The position numbers were made by a program, and so were the translations under genes. This document shows, one piece after another, positions 22,143-32,553 of a stretch of 64,000 nucleotides of DNA; within the stretch, counting starts at the first letter, position 1, and each line of letters starts with the position of its first letter. The DNA comes from Pseudevernia furfuracea. Its lineage: Eukaryota > Ascomycota > Lecanoromycetes > Lecanorales > Parmeliaceae. The stretch covers positions 2,108,001 through 2,172,000 of the forward strand of contig JAIUPT010000042.1 in assembly GCA_022315425.1 (NCBI GenBank), given 5' to 3'. Under the pieces are notes generated by a model. It was not told the origin of the DNA. It did no database searches and worked only from the letters and a program-made list of their open reading frames with translations.

Positions 22143-22451
22143 TCATTGGGTGGTATGGTGTATCCAGGTGGACGGAGCAAGTTCTGGATGTTTGTGATAG
22201 CATGGTGGAGGATGTCCGGTTAGGATCCCGTCGATATCAGCCATTTCACACATGCCAAGAATGGAGTTGTACCAGTGGTCCCAATTCTTGGCCCCATCCA
22301 GCATTGGAATAAAACAAGTAGTGCTTGGTGAGATGAATGCTGAAGACCGATTCTTCTGTAGAAAGGTCTTTTCGATTTCAGTCAATTGTTCCGCTGACAA
22401 CTCCGGCGGGAGTGTCAGTCCACCACTGTCTTGCTGTTCGTTGTCAGACAT
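22143..22451 (-). CDS. Copia-gag-like N-terminal fragment or small protein
   Basis: An open frame of 102 residues starting MSDNEQQDSGGLTLPPEL, with a Glu-rich segment and then FIPMLDGAKNWDHWYNSILG and MADIDGILTG. The pattern 'LdG..NW..W...m' resembles the start of copia-type gag domains found in retroelements and in some fungal hypothetical genes. It ends at a TGA just before the minisatellite and is probably the remnant of a longer protein. Weak call. Confidence 0.35.
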   Translation of the reverse strand: MSDNEQQDSGGLTLPPELSAEQLTEIEKTFLQKNRSSAFISPSTTCFIPMLDGAKNWDHWYNSILGMCEMADIDGILTGHPPPCYHKHPELAPSTWIHHTTQ

Positions 22452-22898
22452 CGTCTAGACCGGGCAGTGCAGGGTGGGTGGGTGGGGTATGCTTGAAAAG
22501 AGTGCTCTGGATGTTAGTGCTAGGGCAAAGATTCAAATTCTATCTTCTAAAGTCAACCGGGGCTCATAACCTGTCATAGGCTGCAGTGGATGAAGATAGA
22601 CAGCATGTAGATCTATGGTAGGATCCATGAGGTATAAGACCTCATGGATAACAAAGAATGGTCCTACAAACATGGGATGAAAGGAGCAATCTATGACATG
22701 CAGTAGAAATGCATAGAAGGACGCTAGAACATGTATGGAATGGCCTAGACACTCCGACAATTGTCTCTGGGAGAAACTTGGAATCCTCAACGGAGGTAAT
22801 CTATCAGGAACATAGTGGTTAGGACTTTTGAGAGGTCTGGCCTCGAGAGGGGGAGTGGGTGTCCGTGCGGAAGAACGGCTGGAAGAAAATGGATTGGT

Positions 22899-24752
22899 TC
22901 AGTGATTCGCGAAACCTTTGGTCGACCTTTCGCCAGTTTCATAGAGAGGAACACCTTTAGAAGCATGAACACGCCCGTACGCAAGATCCTGTAGAGATGT
23001 GTTGGTAGCTTCATCTGGGCTGCGGATAGGAGTGTTAAGTCGACTGATCGAGCGATGGCGCTCGGCGGAAGGTCCGAGTCTCTCTTCGTTCATGCTGCTC
23101 AAACCATAGTTGTCATCCACAAAAGAAGGAGGAGACTTTCTAAGCACATTCTCTCGATCGCCCTTGAAATCCCATATCTCCGGTTCTCTGTCTTGGGCAC
23201 AGCCGCCGAACTCCTCTCTCCACCAGATTCGTTTCGAAGGTTCAAGATTTTGTGCAACAGCTTCAAGCCTCGTTATAAGCATGTACGCAAAGTTTGGAGC
23301 CCAGAAGTTTTCGTATAAGGTGTTGGGTGATCGGGGCCTGTTAGAGCGTAGACATTGCAAGTTATCGCCGCCGCAGCCACAGAGGCATCCTCTCGAGAGA
23401 TAAGCCCGAGCATTGGCCGCTTGCTCTTTGAGTCTTTCCGCGGAATCCACTACTTCAGTTCCACGCCTGACGGACCCTCGAATCCATTTTTTGGCCCGCT
23501 TTGGTTTGCTAGACATTCGGGAGGTTGGGCGACGGACGTAATAACGCTTCACGGGGGATGATTTTTTAGTAAGATCATGTTGACCATGAAATGGGGGAGT
23601 GCAGGATTTAGGGTAGCGTTTGCTGAGTTGGAAGGGCAGGGTATGTGTAACTAACTCCATTGGCGGATCGGGAACCGGTTTGTCGAAAGCATTCGGAACC
23701 AAGTCCCGGCCAGAAGGCTCTTGTGACCCGAAGGATGGAGTAAGAATAATTCGTTTTGGAGGTGATATGGGGATTTGAGGGTTCTCTTCCTCGTTGTAAG
23801 GAAGTGGTAAGTTGCGATACCAGTCCTGCATGAGCTTTTCGTTGATCTCTTCAAAGTTTGAAGTCGGCAGCCTGGGGATGGGCGTTTCACCCCCTCGACT
23901 ACTATCCGAGAATGCCAGCGGGTTCTCCCATTTATGTCCCGAAGGGACAATGTCTTGGGCATCCCTGCCATATGCAGGTCTATTGGAGAGGTTATGTAGA
24001 TCAGGCTGAACGAGCACGTCATAACGATCCTGATTCTTTATCTGTGTGGAAGCAGTTTCCTGGCTTTTTGAAGGCTGCGTTCTTCCTCCAGCTGAATCGA
24101 GAAAAGGATTCAGCGGGATCGGTAGCGGAGGGGAGTCAGATAGCTTTGACGGAGACCTCCAGTAGAGGCTCCCGTTTTGTGACTCTGGAGGAGAACTTCG
24201 TAGGTTGAGAAAGGTGGGTTCGTCGAGACCAGCTCGCTTTCGAAGCCTGTCCCTGATAGATCGTAGATTTGACGCCAGTGTTTGGCGGGTGCTCGCTTGT
24301 GAAAAATGATCCCCGGTCGGCTCCAAATGACAGGAATCTAACGGAGGACTGTAGAGACCAGAATAATGCGGGTGGGTGGACATGGAAATCCCTCTATCTG
24401 ATAAGGAGGGATATTCGTAGCTCTGTTCGTTAAATGCCTTGATTTTCTCGGAAGCTGAAGTTGACGACGTCGGTGAGGGCGGTCTGCCATCTCGAATGCC
24501 ATCCAAGACCTGTGTTGTATTGAGTCTCCCATATCGAGGAGGGGACTTGTCCTGTGCATCGCCTCCAAAAATCTTCCTCCATTGAATTCGCTTTGACGGT
24601 TCATTTGTTTTCCGAATCTCGCGGAGGCTGGAGTCGAGCAATCTTGTGAACGTTGGTAACCAGAAGGTCTCATAGAAGGTATTAGGAGATGGGGGCCTGT
24701 TAGGAAGATGACAGTGCTGGTTATCCGCACCACAGCCACAGAGACATGCCAT
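22899..24752 (-). CDS. 617-residue protein with a duplicated novel Cys-rich domain
   Basis: One uninterrupted frame. The same ~69-residue domain occurs at residues 3-71 and 456-524, colinear without gaps and by hand count about 39/69 identical. Shared features are CLCGCG at the start, then DN..C, NRP.SPNT.YE.FW.P.F, EPSKRI.WR..FGG.AQD. Four cysteines near the N terminus of each copy suggest metal binding or disulfides. The ~380-residue linker is Pro/Ser-rich and appears disordered, with a basic stretch (SSKPKRAKKWIRGSVRR) and a helical lead-in to copy 2. There is no signal peptide or membrane segment. I do not recognise the domain. Possible origins are internal duplication or fusion of tandem paralogues. 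A cytosolic or nuclear location is inferred from composition. Confidence 0.7.
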   Translation of the reverse strand: MACLCGCGADNQHCHLPNRPPSPNTFYETFWLPTFTRLLDSSLREIRKTNEPSKRIQWRKIFGGDAQDKSPPRYGRLNTTQVLDGIRDGRPPSPTSSTSASEKIKAFNEQSYEYPSLSDRGISMSTHPHYSGLYSPPLDSCHLEPTGDHFSQASTRQTLASNLRSIRDRLRKRAGLDEPTFLNLRSSPPESQNGSLYWRSPSKLSDSPPLPIPLNPFLDSAGGRTQPSKSQETASTQIKNQDRYDVLVQPDLHNLSNRPAYGRDAQDIVPSGHKWENPLAFSDSSRGGETPIPRLPTSNFEEINEKLMQDWYRNLPLPYNEEENPQIPISPPKRIILTPSFGSQEPSGRDLVPNAFDKPVPDPPMELVTHTLPFQLSKRYPKSCTPPFHGQHDLTKKSSPVKRYYVRRPTSRMSSKPKRAKKWIRGSVRRGTEVVDSAERLKEQAANARAYLSRGCLCGCGGDNLQCLRSNRPRSPNTLYENFWAPNFAYMLITRLEAVAQNLEPSKRIWWREEFGGCAQDREPEIWDFKGDRENVLRKSPPSFVDDNYGLSSMNEERLGPSAERHRSISRLNTPIRSPDEATNTSLQDLAYGRVHASKGVPLYETGERSTKGFANH

Positions 24753-25337
24753 AGTGTATTGATGTGCAGTTTACTGATAGATCAATGAGGTTTTGTTCAA
24801 AAAGAATAGAGAATGAACGAGAATCTATCTCGGGTGTGACATGTTTGCTTTCGCCACGCAGTGTCGATATATCAGCTCTACACGTGCGCTTGTGCACTTA
24901 TCAATTAACTATGGATACATGGGCACAACTCGTAAAATCTTTCGTGTCTTCTCTGGCTAAAATAGCAACCCATTCAGAGATCTACTCAGACATATGAGTC
25001 ATGACCCAGACTAGGTATTCCAGCAGAAAAAGGAAAGCACCGCAACACCATTGTACCAGCGCCAATAGGAATCGAACCTATTGCAACTACTAAACCAACC
25101 CAACAACGCCAGCCTTCAGGAGTTCTGTGTTCAGCCTTAACTCAAATCAAAAAAACACAGTGAGAACCATCGCCAGCAAGACAACTTATTCAACGTCTAA
25201 CACTTTGCTTTTTTCAAAGTCTGGAGTGCAGAGCGATATCGAGCGCGATCTGCCATGTCGTCAGCATATCATCCCTCTCGTCTGCAGCGACGAGCTTACA
25301 TACCTTGAAAACCAATCGCAGCAAAATTGCCAATGAT
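24753..25337. other. Intergenic region with tRNA-like A/B boxes
   Basis: 585 bp between two minus-strand genes; it must hold the promoter of the 617-residue gene. A minus-strand segment near 25050-25105 has a perfect B-box-like GGTTCGATTCC and an A-box-like TGGTTTAGTAG only ~10 nt apart, too close for a normal tRNA. No gene is called. Confidence 0.45.
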
Positions 25338-27115
25338 CTAACATGTCTTGCCTTTGCCCCTGCAGTCTTGCTGCGGATAGTCCCAGTCGAGCGACCAGTT
25401 CCTTTGTTCAAGTGACAAATGACCTGGGCCGTATAGGCCGCTATGCGGGATCTGACTAGAGCCATGAGAATGGCTAGCTCCTTGGTAGTTGTGGCTCGAG
25501 CCATGAGATCGATGATCTGGGATATGACTCGATTCGGCATCCACATTCAGCGGTGCCATGTCATATGCCAATGTGTTTACCTCCTCTCGGTCACCCGGTG
25601 CGTATGGACTCTCTGGGTAGGTCTTGGCTTGTCGGGCAGTCACCCGCTGTTGGGGATCATCGACGAGGAATGATTTAATCAGATTCATAAGTGGATTAAT
25701 GCCTCGCGCCAGGTGTCCTGCGATGATTTTCATGGCATGAGCATCTGCCTCGGGCTGCCACCATTCATCTTGTCCACAGAAGAGTCGATAGGCACTGAGA
25801 CCGAAAGCGAACATATCAACGGCTCTTCCGTACGGCCGTAATGTAGTACCTCTCGCCAGCCGCCATATTTCTGGAGCTTGGTACATGTCCGTGCCAACCA
25901 TGCATTGGTCTGAGAACGTGTTCCTTGTGGCACTTCCAAAATCAATCAATTTTGCCTGCGGAGGATTTAACGACACCACGCTCATGTTAGCGGGTTTGAT
26001 GTCTCGATGGATCACGCCTTTCTGGTGAATGAATTCAATACCGTCCAGAAACTGCCAAAATAATGCGGTATTCTTAGATTCAGCATTAGCGGGTTGTTGC
26101 GCTTGAATGAGGTGTTCCACGGTGCCTAGTGCGAGTGGAGAGTAGATAAGATACATTTCGTCAACTCCAGTTCGTCGAAAGGTTGTACTGTCAGGATCCA
26201 TGTCGGGAGACATCATATCTATCAACTCGCAGATTCGCGGCTATTTCTCATTAGAGCTTACGAGAGCCGCTGTATCAATCGGGAGGCAATGCTCACATGT
26301 TGCCCGAGATAATCTGCCATGGCGATCTCTTGCTGGATGCTCTCGGAGTTCTCCCGGGTACGCTTGAACTTCTTGATAGCGACAGCAGCCCCAGTCTTCC
26401 TGTGTTCGCCTGCGAAGACGATGGAGGAGCCACCGTAGCCAATTGGATTTTTGAAGATATAGTCTTTGTGAATGTAATCGGTCTCAGCAGGCGTGGACAA
26501 CAGAGTCATCGGATACTCTGCATCTTTGATGCCATGCATAATTTTGTAGTGTGCTAGACGCGTGAGATGGTCTTGGTTGCTGACCCGCTCGAGTATGAGC
26601 TTGTAGTCGAGGCGTCCAAACGTCAAGCGAGTTTCGGGTGACCAGATCGTACGCTGTTCATTGCGAACTTCTTTACCATCCATGATAACAGTATTGTTCT
26701 CAGACACTGTGAGTACCAGCGCCCCAGAGGTATAGTTGTGTGCAAATGTTGCATGTTGCGAGCTGATATGGTTCTGTTTTTTCTTCGTTGTGAGCACAAT
26801 TTCGGCAGTTCCAGAACTCCCTCCCCCAACGATCCAGCCACGACGGGCGTTGGCCGGTGGCATATCAAAGGCCAGGCAGTAATGGCCACTCCAAATGGTA
26901 TTGGCGACCGACACTGGCCCTGAGCCGCCCTCACTTTCGGTGTCGCTTGTGTAACTAAAAACGCAAGCTTTCTCCGTATTGATCTCAATATACTGTTGCG
27001 CCAAAGGGTTCCACTGCTGTGGGCCGGACTTGATTTTTTGAGCGATATAGTCAAAGGCATTTTCAGCTAGGTCATTAGCCGGATACAAACGCCCAAACAC
27101 ATACGGGTTGACCAT
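25338..27115 (-). CDS. FHA-like domain Ser/Thr protein kinase
   Basis: Two exons, 27115-26297 and 26240-25338, joined by a 56-nt intron (GTGAGC...AATAG, phase 0) that turns DYLGQH into DYLGQHPRICELID; 573 residues. The N-terminal ~200 residues hold a divergent FHA-like phosphopeptide-binding region (ISSQHATFAHN, then LTFGRLDYKLIL). The kinase domain follows, with glycine loop GYGGSSIVFAGE, Lys in AIKKFK, catalytic loop HRDIKPAN, DFG in LIDFGSAT and APEIW. The C-terminal ~80 residues are His/Ser/Gly-rich (SHGSSHNYQGASHSHGSS). FHA-kinase combinations act in checkpoint and stress signalling in fungi, but this one is not an obvious Rad53/Cds1 orthologue (single degenerate FHA, short). All catalytic residues are present. 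Confidence 0.82.
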
Positions 27116-28263
27116 TTTAGAACGGTCAAAAGTATGACAAAGACTTCGAATGTACGTTGTTGTGCGACTTCTGAAGCAAGAAACTTGCGCAAAGACCGGG
27201 AAGTTTTATTTCACTTCGCTTTGGTGACAGGGATTGACGAAAAAAGCATCTGAGGGGCAACAGGAGGCTTTGATAGCAAGGAATCTTCAAGGAAGTTGAG
27301 ATTGGGACCAGTATTGTGTGACGGAATAAGAATTTGAGAGCAAAAGGCTGTCGAGAAAGCAGGAATAACAGATGGCAGGACGGAAGTTCAGCAACACAAG
27401 ACTTTTGACTAAGAATCGATGAGTGTGACTTAAATAGCGAAATGTGCCGTTAACAGTATGTAGGTGGCAGTCAGTGTCGGGCGGCAAAGCGGGGTATATG
27501 CTCGCGGTCACGGGTGGAAGGCCGATGTTGTCGACCCGTGATTTAGGATCAGCATGCATGATTGACTATTACTAGTTGACTTGATCCGACTGGAAGAGAT
27601 CCGTCTGCATGAAACGAGGAGTTAGGGGCCTTAACACTTTAGGAGATGCTGATCGGAGGACCCAGACTCGGGTGGCATCAAATGAGTGGCTATTAAACAG
27701 GACACTGGGAAAGACTTCGAAACTCCGTAACCGACCGCAGGACTTGAGCAAGTTTTGATAGCGGCGAGTCACGGTCGGCATCAAACAAATCGACCCAACT
27801 ACGAAATCTGGCGAAAGCTAAAGTCATTAGCCCATCCCATCCGGTTTGACAACTCTCAGGAGACCATAGTTTTAGAAAATGAGACTTCGGCAACCTCAAG
27901 ACTGTGGAAGTAGTGATGAAAGTGAAGTCACTCTGGATAGTAAATGGACGGCTACTAGCCGCAAGGACTGAACAATCTCATAGAAGCCGTGTCTGGTAGC
28001 AAATGAACGACCTCCGGCCGCCAAGAACTGGTACATGAAAAAAGGCAGCAGTGCTCTTCGTTATCAATCATGAAAGGAAAAGGCTCGGAAGGGGCGCTTC
28101 ACCGGAAACAATGACCTGTTGGTTGAGTGCCGGTGGCGGGACGCTCTTACTCACCTCGAACCGCCATCACACCCTTAAAGTGACGTGGTCGTGCAGCATT
28201 TCTGAGTATCTAGTCTCCTGTGATCGATCAAAGTACCTGTACAATTTACCATGTGATCAATGA
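27116..28263. other. Intergenic region with degenerate ~40-bp repeats
   Basis: 1.15 kb with no supported gene. It contains the promoter of the kinase gene and at least three or four diverged units resembling AAATG-ACGGC...CCGCAAGGACTG (near 27665, 27870, 27931 and 27991). Frames here lack motifs. Confidence 0.5.
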
Positions 28264-30089
28264 TCATAGCTTGGCCTTTTGCCCCTTCTCCTCCTCTTCC
28301 TGAGCTTTGAGTTTCAGCAGCCTCCGTAGAATCTTTCCACTGACGCTCTTCGGGACTTCATCGATAAACCTCACACCGCCTCGGAGTCTTTTATGATTCG
28401 CGACTTTGGTTTGAAGCCATTGCATGATATCATTTGCAGTTTTTGGACTGCCTTCTACTCCAGGTTTGGGTACAATGTATGCCCTTGGCACTTCCGTAGC
28501 TTGGTCTTTATTGTAGATGCCGATGACGGCGACATCATTTACGGTCGGATGACTGACTAGTAGCCCCTCCAATTCTGCGGGCGGCACCTGGAATCCCTTG
28601 TACTTGATTAGTTCCTTCACGCGATCCGTTATGTAGAAATTTCCGTCCTTATCCTGATGGCCCACGTCTCCAGTCTTGAAGTACCCATCCTCCGTTAATG
28701 CGTTCTTTGTTCCTTCGGAATTGTTGTGGTAGCCCTTGAATACATTGGGGCCCTTGATCCAAAGCTCACCGGTTTCGCCAATGGGAAGCTCCGTTTCTTC
28801 GGGTGACATGTATTTGGCGGTTTGATTGGGCAGAAGCGTTCCTACAGAGCCGATGGTCTTGTCCCAGAGCTCCCACGGCTTTGTTATTCGTAAGTGTTAG
28901 ATGCACGAACAATGAATCCTGGGCGCTTGCCTACCTGGGTGTGCGTGGTTGGGCTTGTCTCGCTGAGACCGTAACCTTGTTTGATAGGCACTTTAAGTCT
29001 TTTGTAAACTGCTTCAACAAGCTCTTGGGTCAATGGTGCAGCCCCGCTGTTGAGCATGCGGAGGCTGCTGAGATCATATTTGTCGATTATGGGATGCTTT
29101 CCGAGCAACAGGACTACTGGTGGAACCACGTACGCAAACGTTATCTTCTGATATTGAATAATGGAACAAAACTTCTCGATATCGAATTTTGGCATCACGA
29201 CTAGCGTGATTCCGCTGTAGAGGCTTTGACACATCAAACAATTCAAGCCTAGGTAGTGTCAGAATCAACAAATTGTACGTTTGTGGACCACTCCCACCGT
29301 AAATATGGAAAAATGGAAGAAATGCTATTGTCTTGTCGCCATTGCCGTCAGGTCCCCCATCCCAGGACAGATTACCGCCCTCTCCGGCTTTCAGCATCAT
29401 GATGTTGGAGATTATGTTCTCATGGCACAACATGACCCCTTTTGGATGGCCTGTCGTTCCTGAAGAATATACGAGGAATGCAAGATCATTCTTCGGGTGG
29501 GCTTTGGTCCTTCGGTATATGCTCGTTCCGGCTAGGTTCCTTATCGAGGAGAAATGCTTGAATTTCATTGACTCGTCCTTCTCGTCGCCCATGAGAATAA
29601 TCCTATCCGCGGGTATGCCAGCCTGTGTTGCAGCTTGCACCGCGACCTTAAGGAAAGGCTTTTGTGTGGCCAATGCTTTGGCACCAGAGTCCTTCAACTG
29701 AAATGCAAGCTCTTCTGCTGTGTAGCCAGGATTTGCAGGTGACACTATGCCCCCTGCCCAGTGGACTCCCCATGTTATGGCAGGCGTGTCGATACAATTG
29801 GGTGTAAATAGAGCTAGGACATCCCCTTTCCGCCATTCCCATACGGCCTTGAGTCCTTTACCAAATTCAATGGCTGTGCTTTTAACTTGGGCGTAGGAGT
29901 AGGCTCTGCCGTTGTCAGCGTCTTTATAGATTACTATGAAGGGGTTAGCAAAGAGGTTGTGGACTCGTTAGAAAGGATAACCCTGTTACTCTTATCGTCA
30001 GGATAGTGTCTGTCATTGCGCTCGAAAAGAAAGCCCCATAGATCAGTGCTTGGGATATCGAATTTTGGATAGAGGGACTCTGTAGGCAT
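28264..30089 (-). CDS. 4-coumarate-CoA ligase-like acyl-CoA synthetase, peroxisomal
   Basis: Four exons, 30089-29990, 29933-29298, 29248-28935 and 28878-28264, with introns of 56, 49 and 56 nt; 554 residues, normal for the family. Joins restore DDK-IIYKDADNG, FFHIYG-LNCLMCQSLY and TTHTQ-PWELWDKTIG. ANL-superfamily motifs are the P-loop YSSGTTGHPKGV, YGLSETSP, YFKTGDVG, the hinge ITDRVKELIKYKGFQV, and the C-terminal catalytic Lys in SVSGKILRR. It adenylates a carboxylic acid with ATP and transfers it to CoA. The protein ends AKL, a type-1 peroxisomal targeting signal, pointing to beta-oxidation or secondary-metabolite side-chain activation in peroxisomes. Substrate is not predictable from sequence. 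Neighbouring genes are unrelated. Confidence 0.92.
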
Positions 30090-30737
30090 CTTTATTTAGG
30101 CTCGCATTGCCGAAGGTAGGACTCGAAGCACAACTGGAAAAAAATCTAGCCTTTTACATTGAGCATGTACGGGTAGTAGATAGAGGAGAGGAGAGGAGAG
30201 GAGAAGAGAGGAGAAGGAGAAGAAGAGGGCACGATGATAGTGGCAATAGCTGCCGAGGTAACTCCGTCATTCAAACGCTGGGTGAAAGAAAGCGGCATAT
30301 TTTAAACGTTGCAAAAGGTACTCTTTTACCCTACTGTACCTCGGTACCCAAAATTTTACTATCAATCAGCGTGATATTTTCAGCGGACCGCCTTCCTGTG
30401 GTTTTTAACGTGAGTAGCTCTTGAAGTATGTGATTCAACAAAAAAAAACACTATTGATATCTTAAGATGTAAAGGAATCAAGGCTGTATACCATTCCCCA
30501 TTGCTGTAGGTGGCTTTGGGGACGAGATGCGATGCCAAGCAATGACAGCCTTTTGCAACGCCTAAATCTTGGCCAACAATGGAACCTGTATGGTGAGTAT
30601 GGTTAATACGGCACTCTATCTCCCGCGCATTTGTCTTCGAAAAGAGAACACTACAAAACACTCGCACCATCACTTTGCTTTCTCACTCTCGGTCATTGTC
30701 TCCTTCCTCGTAGTTGCTGATGCTTGCCTGCAGCGAC
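30090..30737. other. Divergent promoter with GAGGA repeats
   Basis: A region between the acyl-CoA ligase (-) and ATP11 (+) genes, so it should contain both promoters. An imperfect GAGGA/GAGAA pentamer run lies at about 30182-30228. No gene is seen. Confidence 0.6.
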
Positions 30738-31712
30738 ATGTCCGCCTTCCGCCTTCCGGCTCTCCGCTATACCTTCGGAAACACAACCTCGCCCTACCTG
30801 AGGGGAATACAGAGAAGGCATGCCCAGGTGCACGATGTACGCTTTCTAGTAACCCATCGGCAACCTGAAAAGGTTATCGAGGAGAAGTACAAAGAGAAGC
30901 TGTATCAAAAGGCAAAGGAGTAGGTTTGCATTGCTCATCTCCACCCCGGCTCTCCATCTTACAAGTTGCCCAGGCAAGGTCTCAAAGACGTCGGTGAATT
31001 GAAGGCTGTCTATCAAGACAAAATTCAGAGCCAAAGGAGACAAGCACTAGCACCAAATCCTGTCATTTCAGCTACATCGTCTGGCTTCCCTGCGCCGCCG
31101 CTGCCGCCTCAAGTTCCTGAACATGCCCCTCCCTCCAATAAGCCCGCAAATCCGCCAGGCATAAAACTCCTCTCCTCCTACATCGATATTCCCAAGACTC
31201 TTGATCTTCCTCAGAAAGAGATAGAATACATATGGCGACTTCGCCACGCCACTGATCCTCAGTCGCTTTGCGCTGTCATCCCCCAGTCCACCTACGATCG
31301 CATAGAGGCGACTGCTCGGCGACATCCGCAATTTATACTTCCTATCCCAAGAGAAGGAAAAGGGGCAGAGATACACTTCCTACAATGGACCTTTCCGTCA
31401 CCCATAACAACCACGGTCCTCTTCACCCATTTGGCAGAGTTCAAATTAAGAGGCGAGTACGCCCAACCACACACGACAGTCACACATCATCTCGATCTTG
31501 CTGATTCCAAAGGATTGGTATTGCTTCAAGGAAATGTGGTGGATGGCAGAGGCATCACCGTGGATGAAGGCAAATGGCTACTAATGTGTCTACAAAAGTT
31601 CTATGGAGCCGAGCAAAGAGTGGAAAGAAAGAAGCTACTTGAGCAATTTAGCCAAGGCGATGGTGGTTTCAATGTGGAAGAATTACTTGAGGAAGCCGAG
31701 AAGATTGTCTGA
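30738..31712 (+). CDS. ATP11: ATP11 F1-ATPase assembly factor, mitochondrial
   Basis: Two exons, 30738-30919 and 30974-31712, with a 54-nt intron (GTAGGT...CCCAG) joining KAKE to QGLKDVGELK; 306 residues. The N terminus (MSAFRLPALRY, many Arg and no acidic residues for ~28 positions) looks like a mitochondrial presequence. A helical EKYKEKLYQKAKEQG segment then leads to the conserved body (SYIDIPKTLDL, FLQWTFPS, TVLFTHLAEFKLRGEYAQPH, LLMCLQKFYG). ATP11 binds free F1 beta subunits in the matrix so they assemble with alpha subunits. The start was chosen at ATG 30738 because it begins the presequence and no earlier in-frame ATG is present. Confidence 0.88.
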
Positions 31713-32553
31713 GTGGTCACGAGCTTCCCACCACAGCAACAGCGATACTTAGAAAATCTCACTGGATCCGATCGGCGGTGATCTTGAGTGCAGCCACTCC
31801 ATCGTCCGTCTAGCTCTTGCTGCCGCGCTTGCTTCATTTCTGGGCTCTCTTTCCAAAGGAGGTGTGCGGATGCCAAAACTGGCAGGGACGAAGCTCGTTG
31901 TGGGCGTCATATAGCCGACGAGAATGGCATGGGCGTCAGAGCTGATGGCAGCGTCGTGAGCATAGTGATGCTCGAATGCGACCTCCAGACCACTTGGCCA
32001 CAGTGAAATAAAAACGGAAGCGTCACTAGTGGCAGTGTGATGTGGCCTATGAATGCTAGAAGCTCCATCACAGCTGCCTGATCACGCTAGGTTCTCTGAA
32101 CCATTGAGCATCTCAAGTTTGAGAAGAATTCAAGAACGAGATCTGAGAACTCTACTAGTGTAGTGTCAGTCGCGTGCCTTGAGTCATCGTGGAAGAAGAG
32201 TCAATCACTCCAGAATGTCGCGCCAGTGTGCGGCAGGATCTCATACTTCGCATAAAAAACATTGCATCCCAAAGAACCTTACTGGACTGAGCACACAAAT
32301 CGCAAAGTACGCAAATTAAGCGTACCATTGTTATTGAATCAAGGACTGCATCCCTATTTCGCTTGTGGTCTTTTGGCGCATCCCGTTTCCTGTCCAAGCC
32401 GCTTCATAGCCGCAAAAAACCCCAATGAAGCTATTCTGCCCTGAAAATTATCTCTGACATTTCCAATATCTTCAAGCTCGTGGCAAGGATGAGGTGCGCC
32501 AAACAGTGACACTTTTTTCCTTGCTAAGCATATCACATCATACTTCATCAACA
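31713..32553. other. Intergenic region, no supported gene
   Basis: 841 bp between two plus-strand genes. I see no conserved frame, repeat or RNA gene; short frames on both strands lack motifs. It should include the ATP11 terminator and the promoter of the next gene. Confidence 0.5.
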
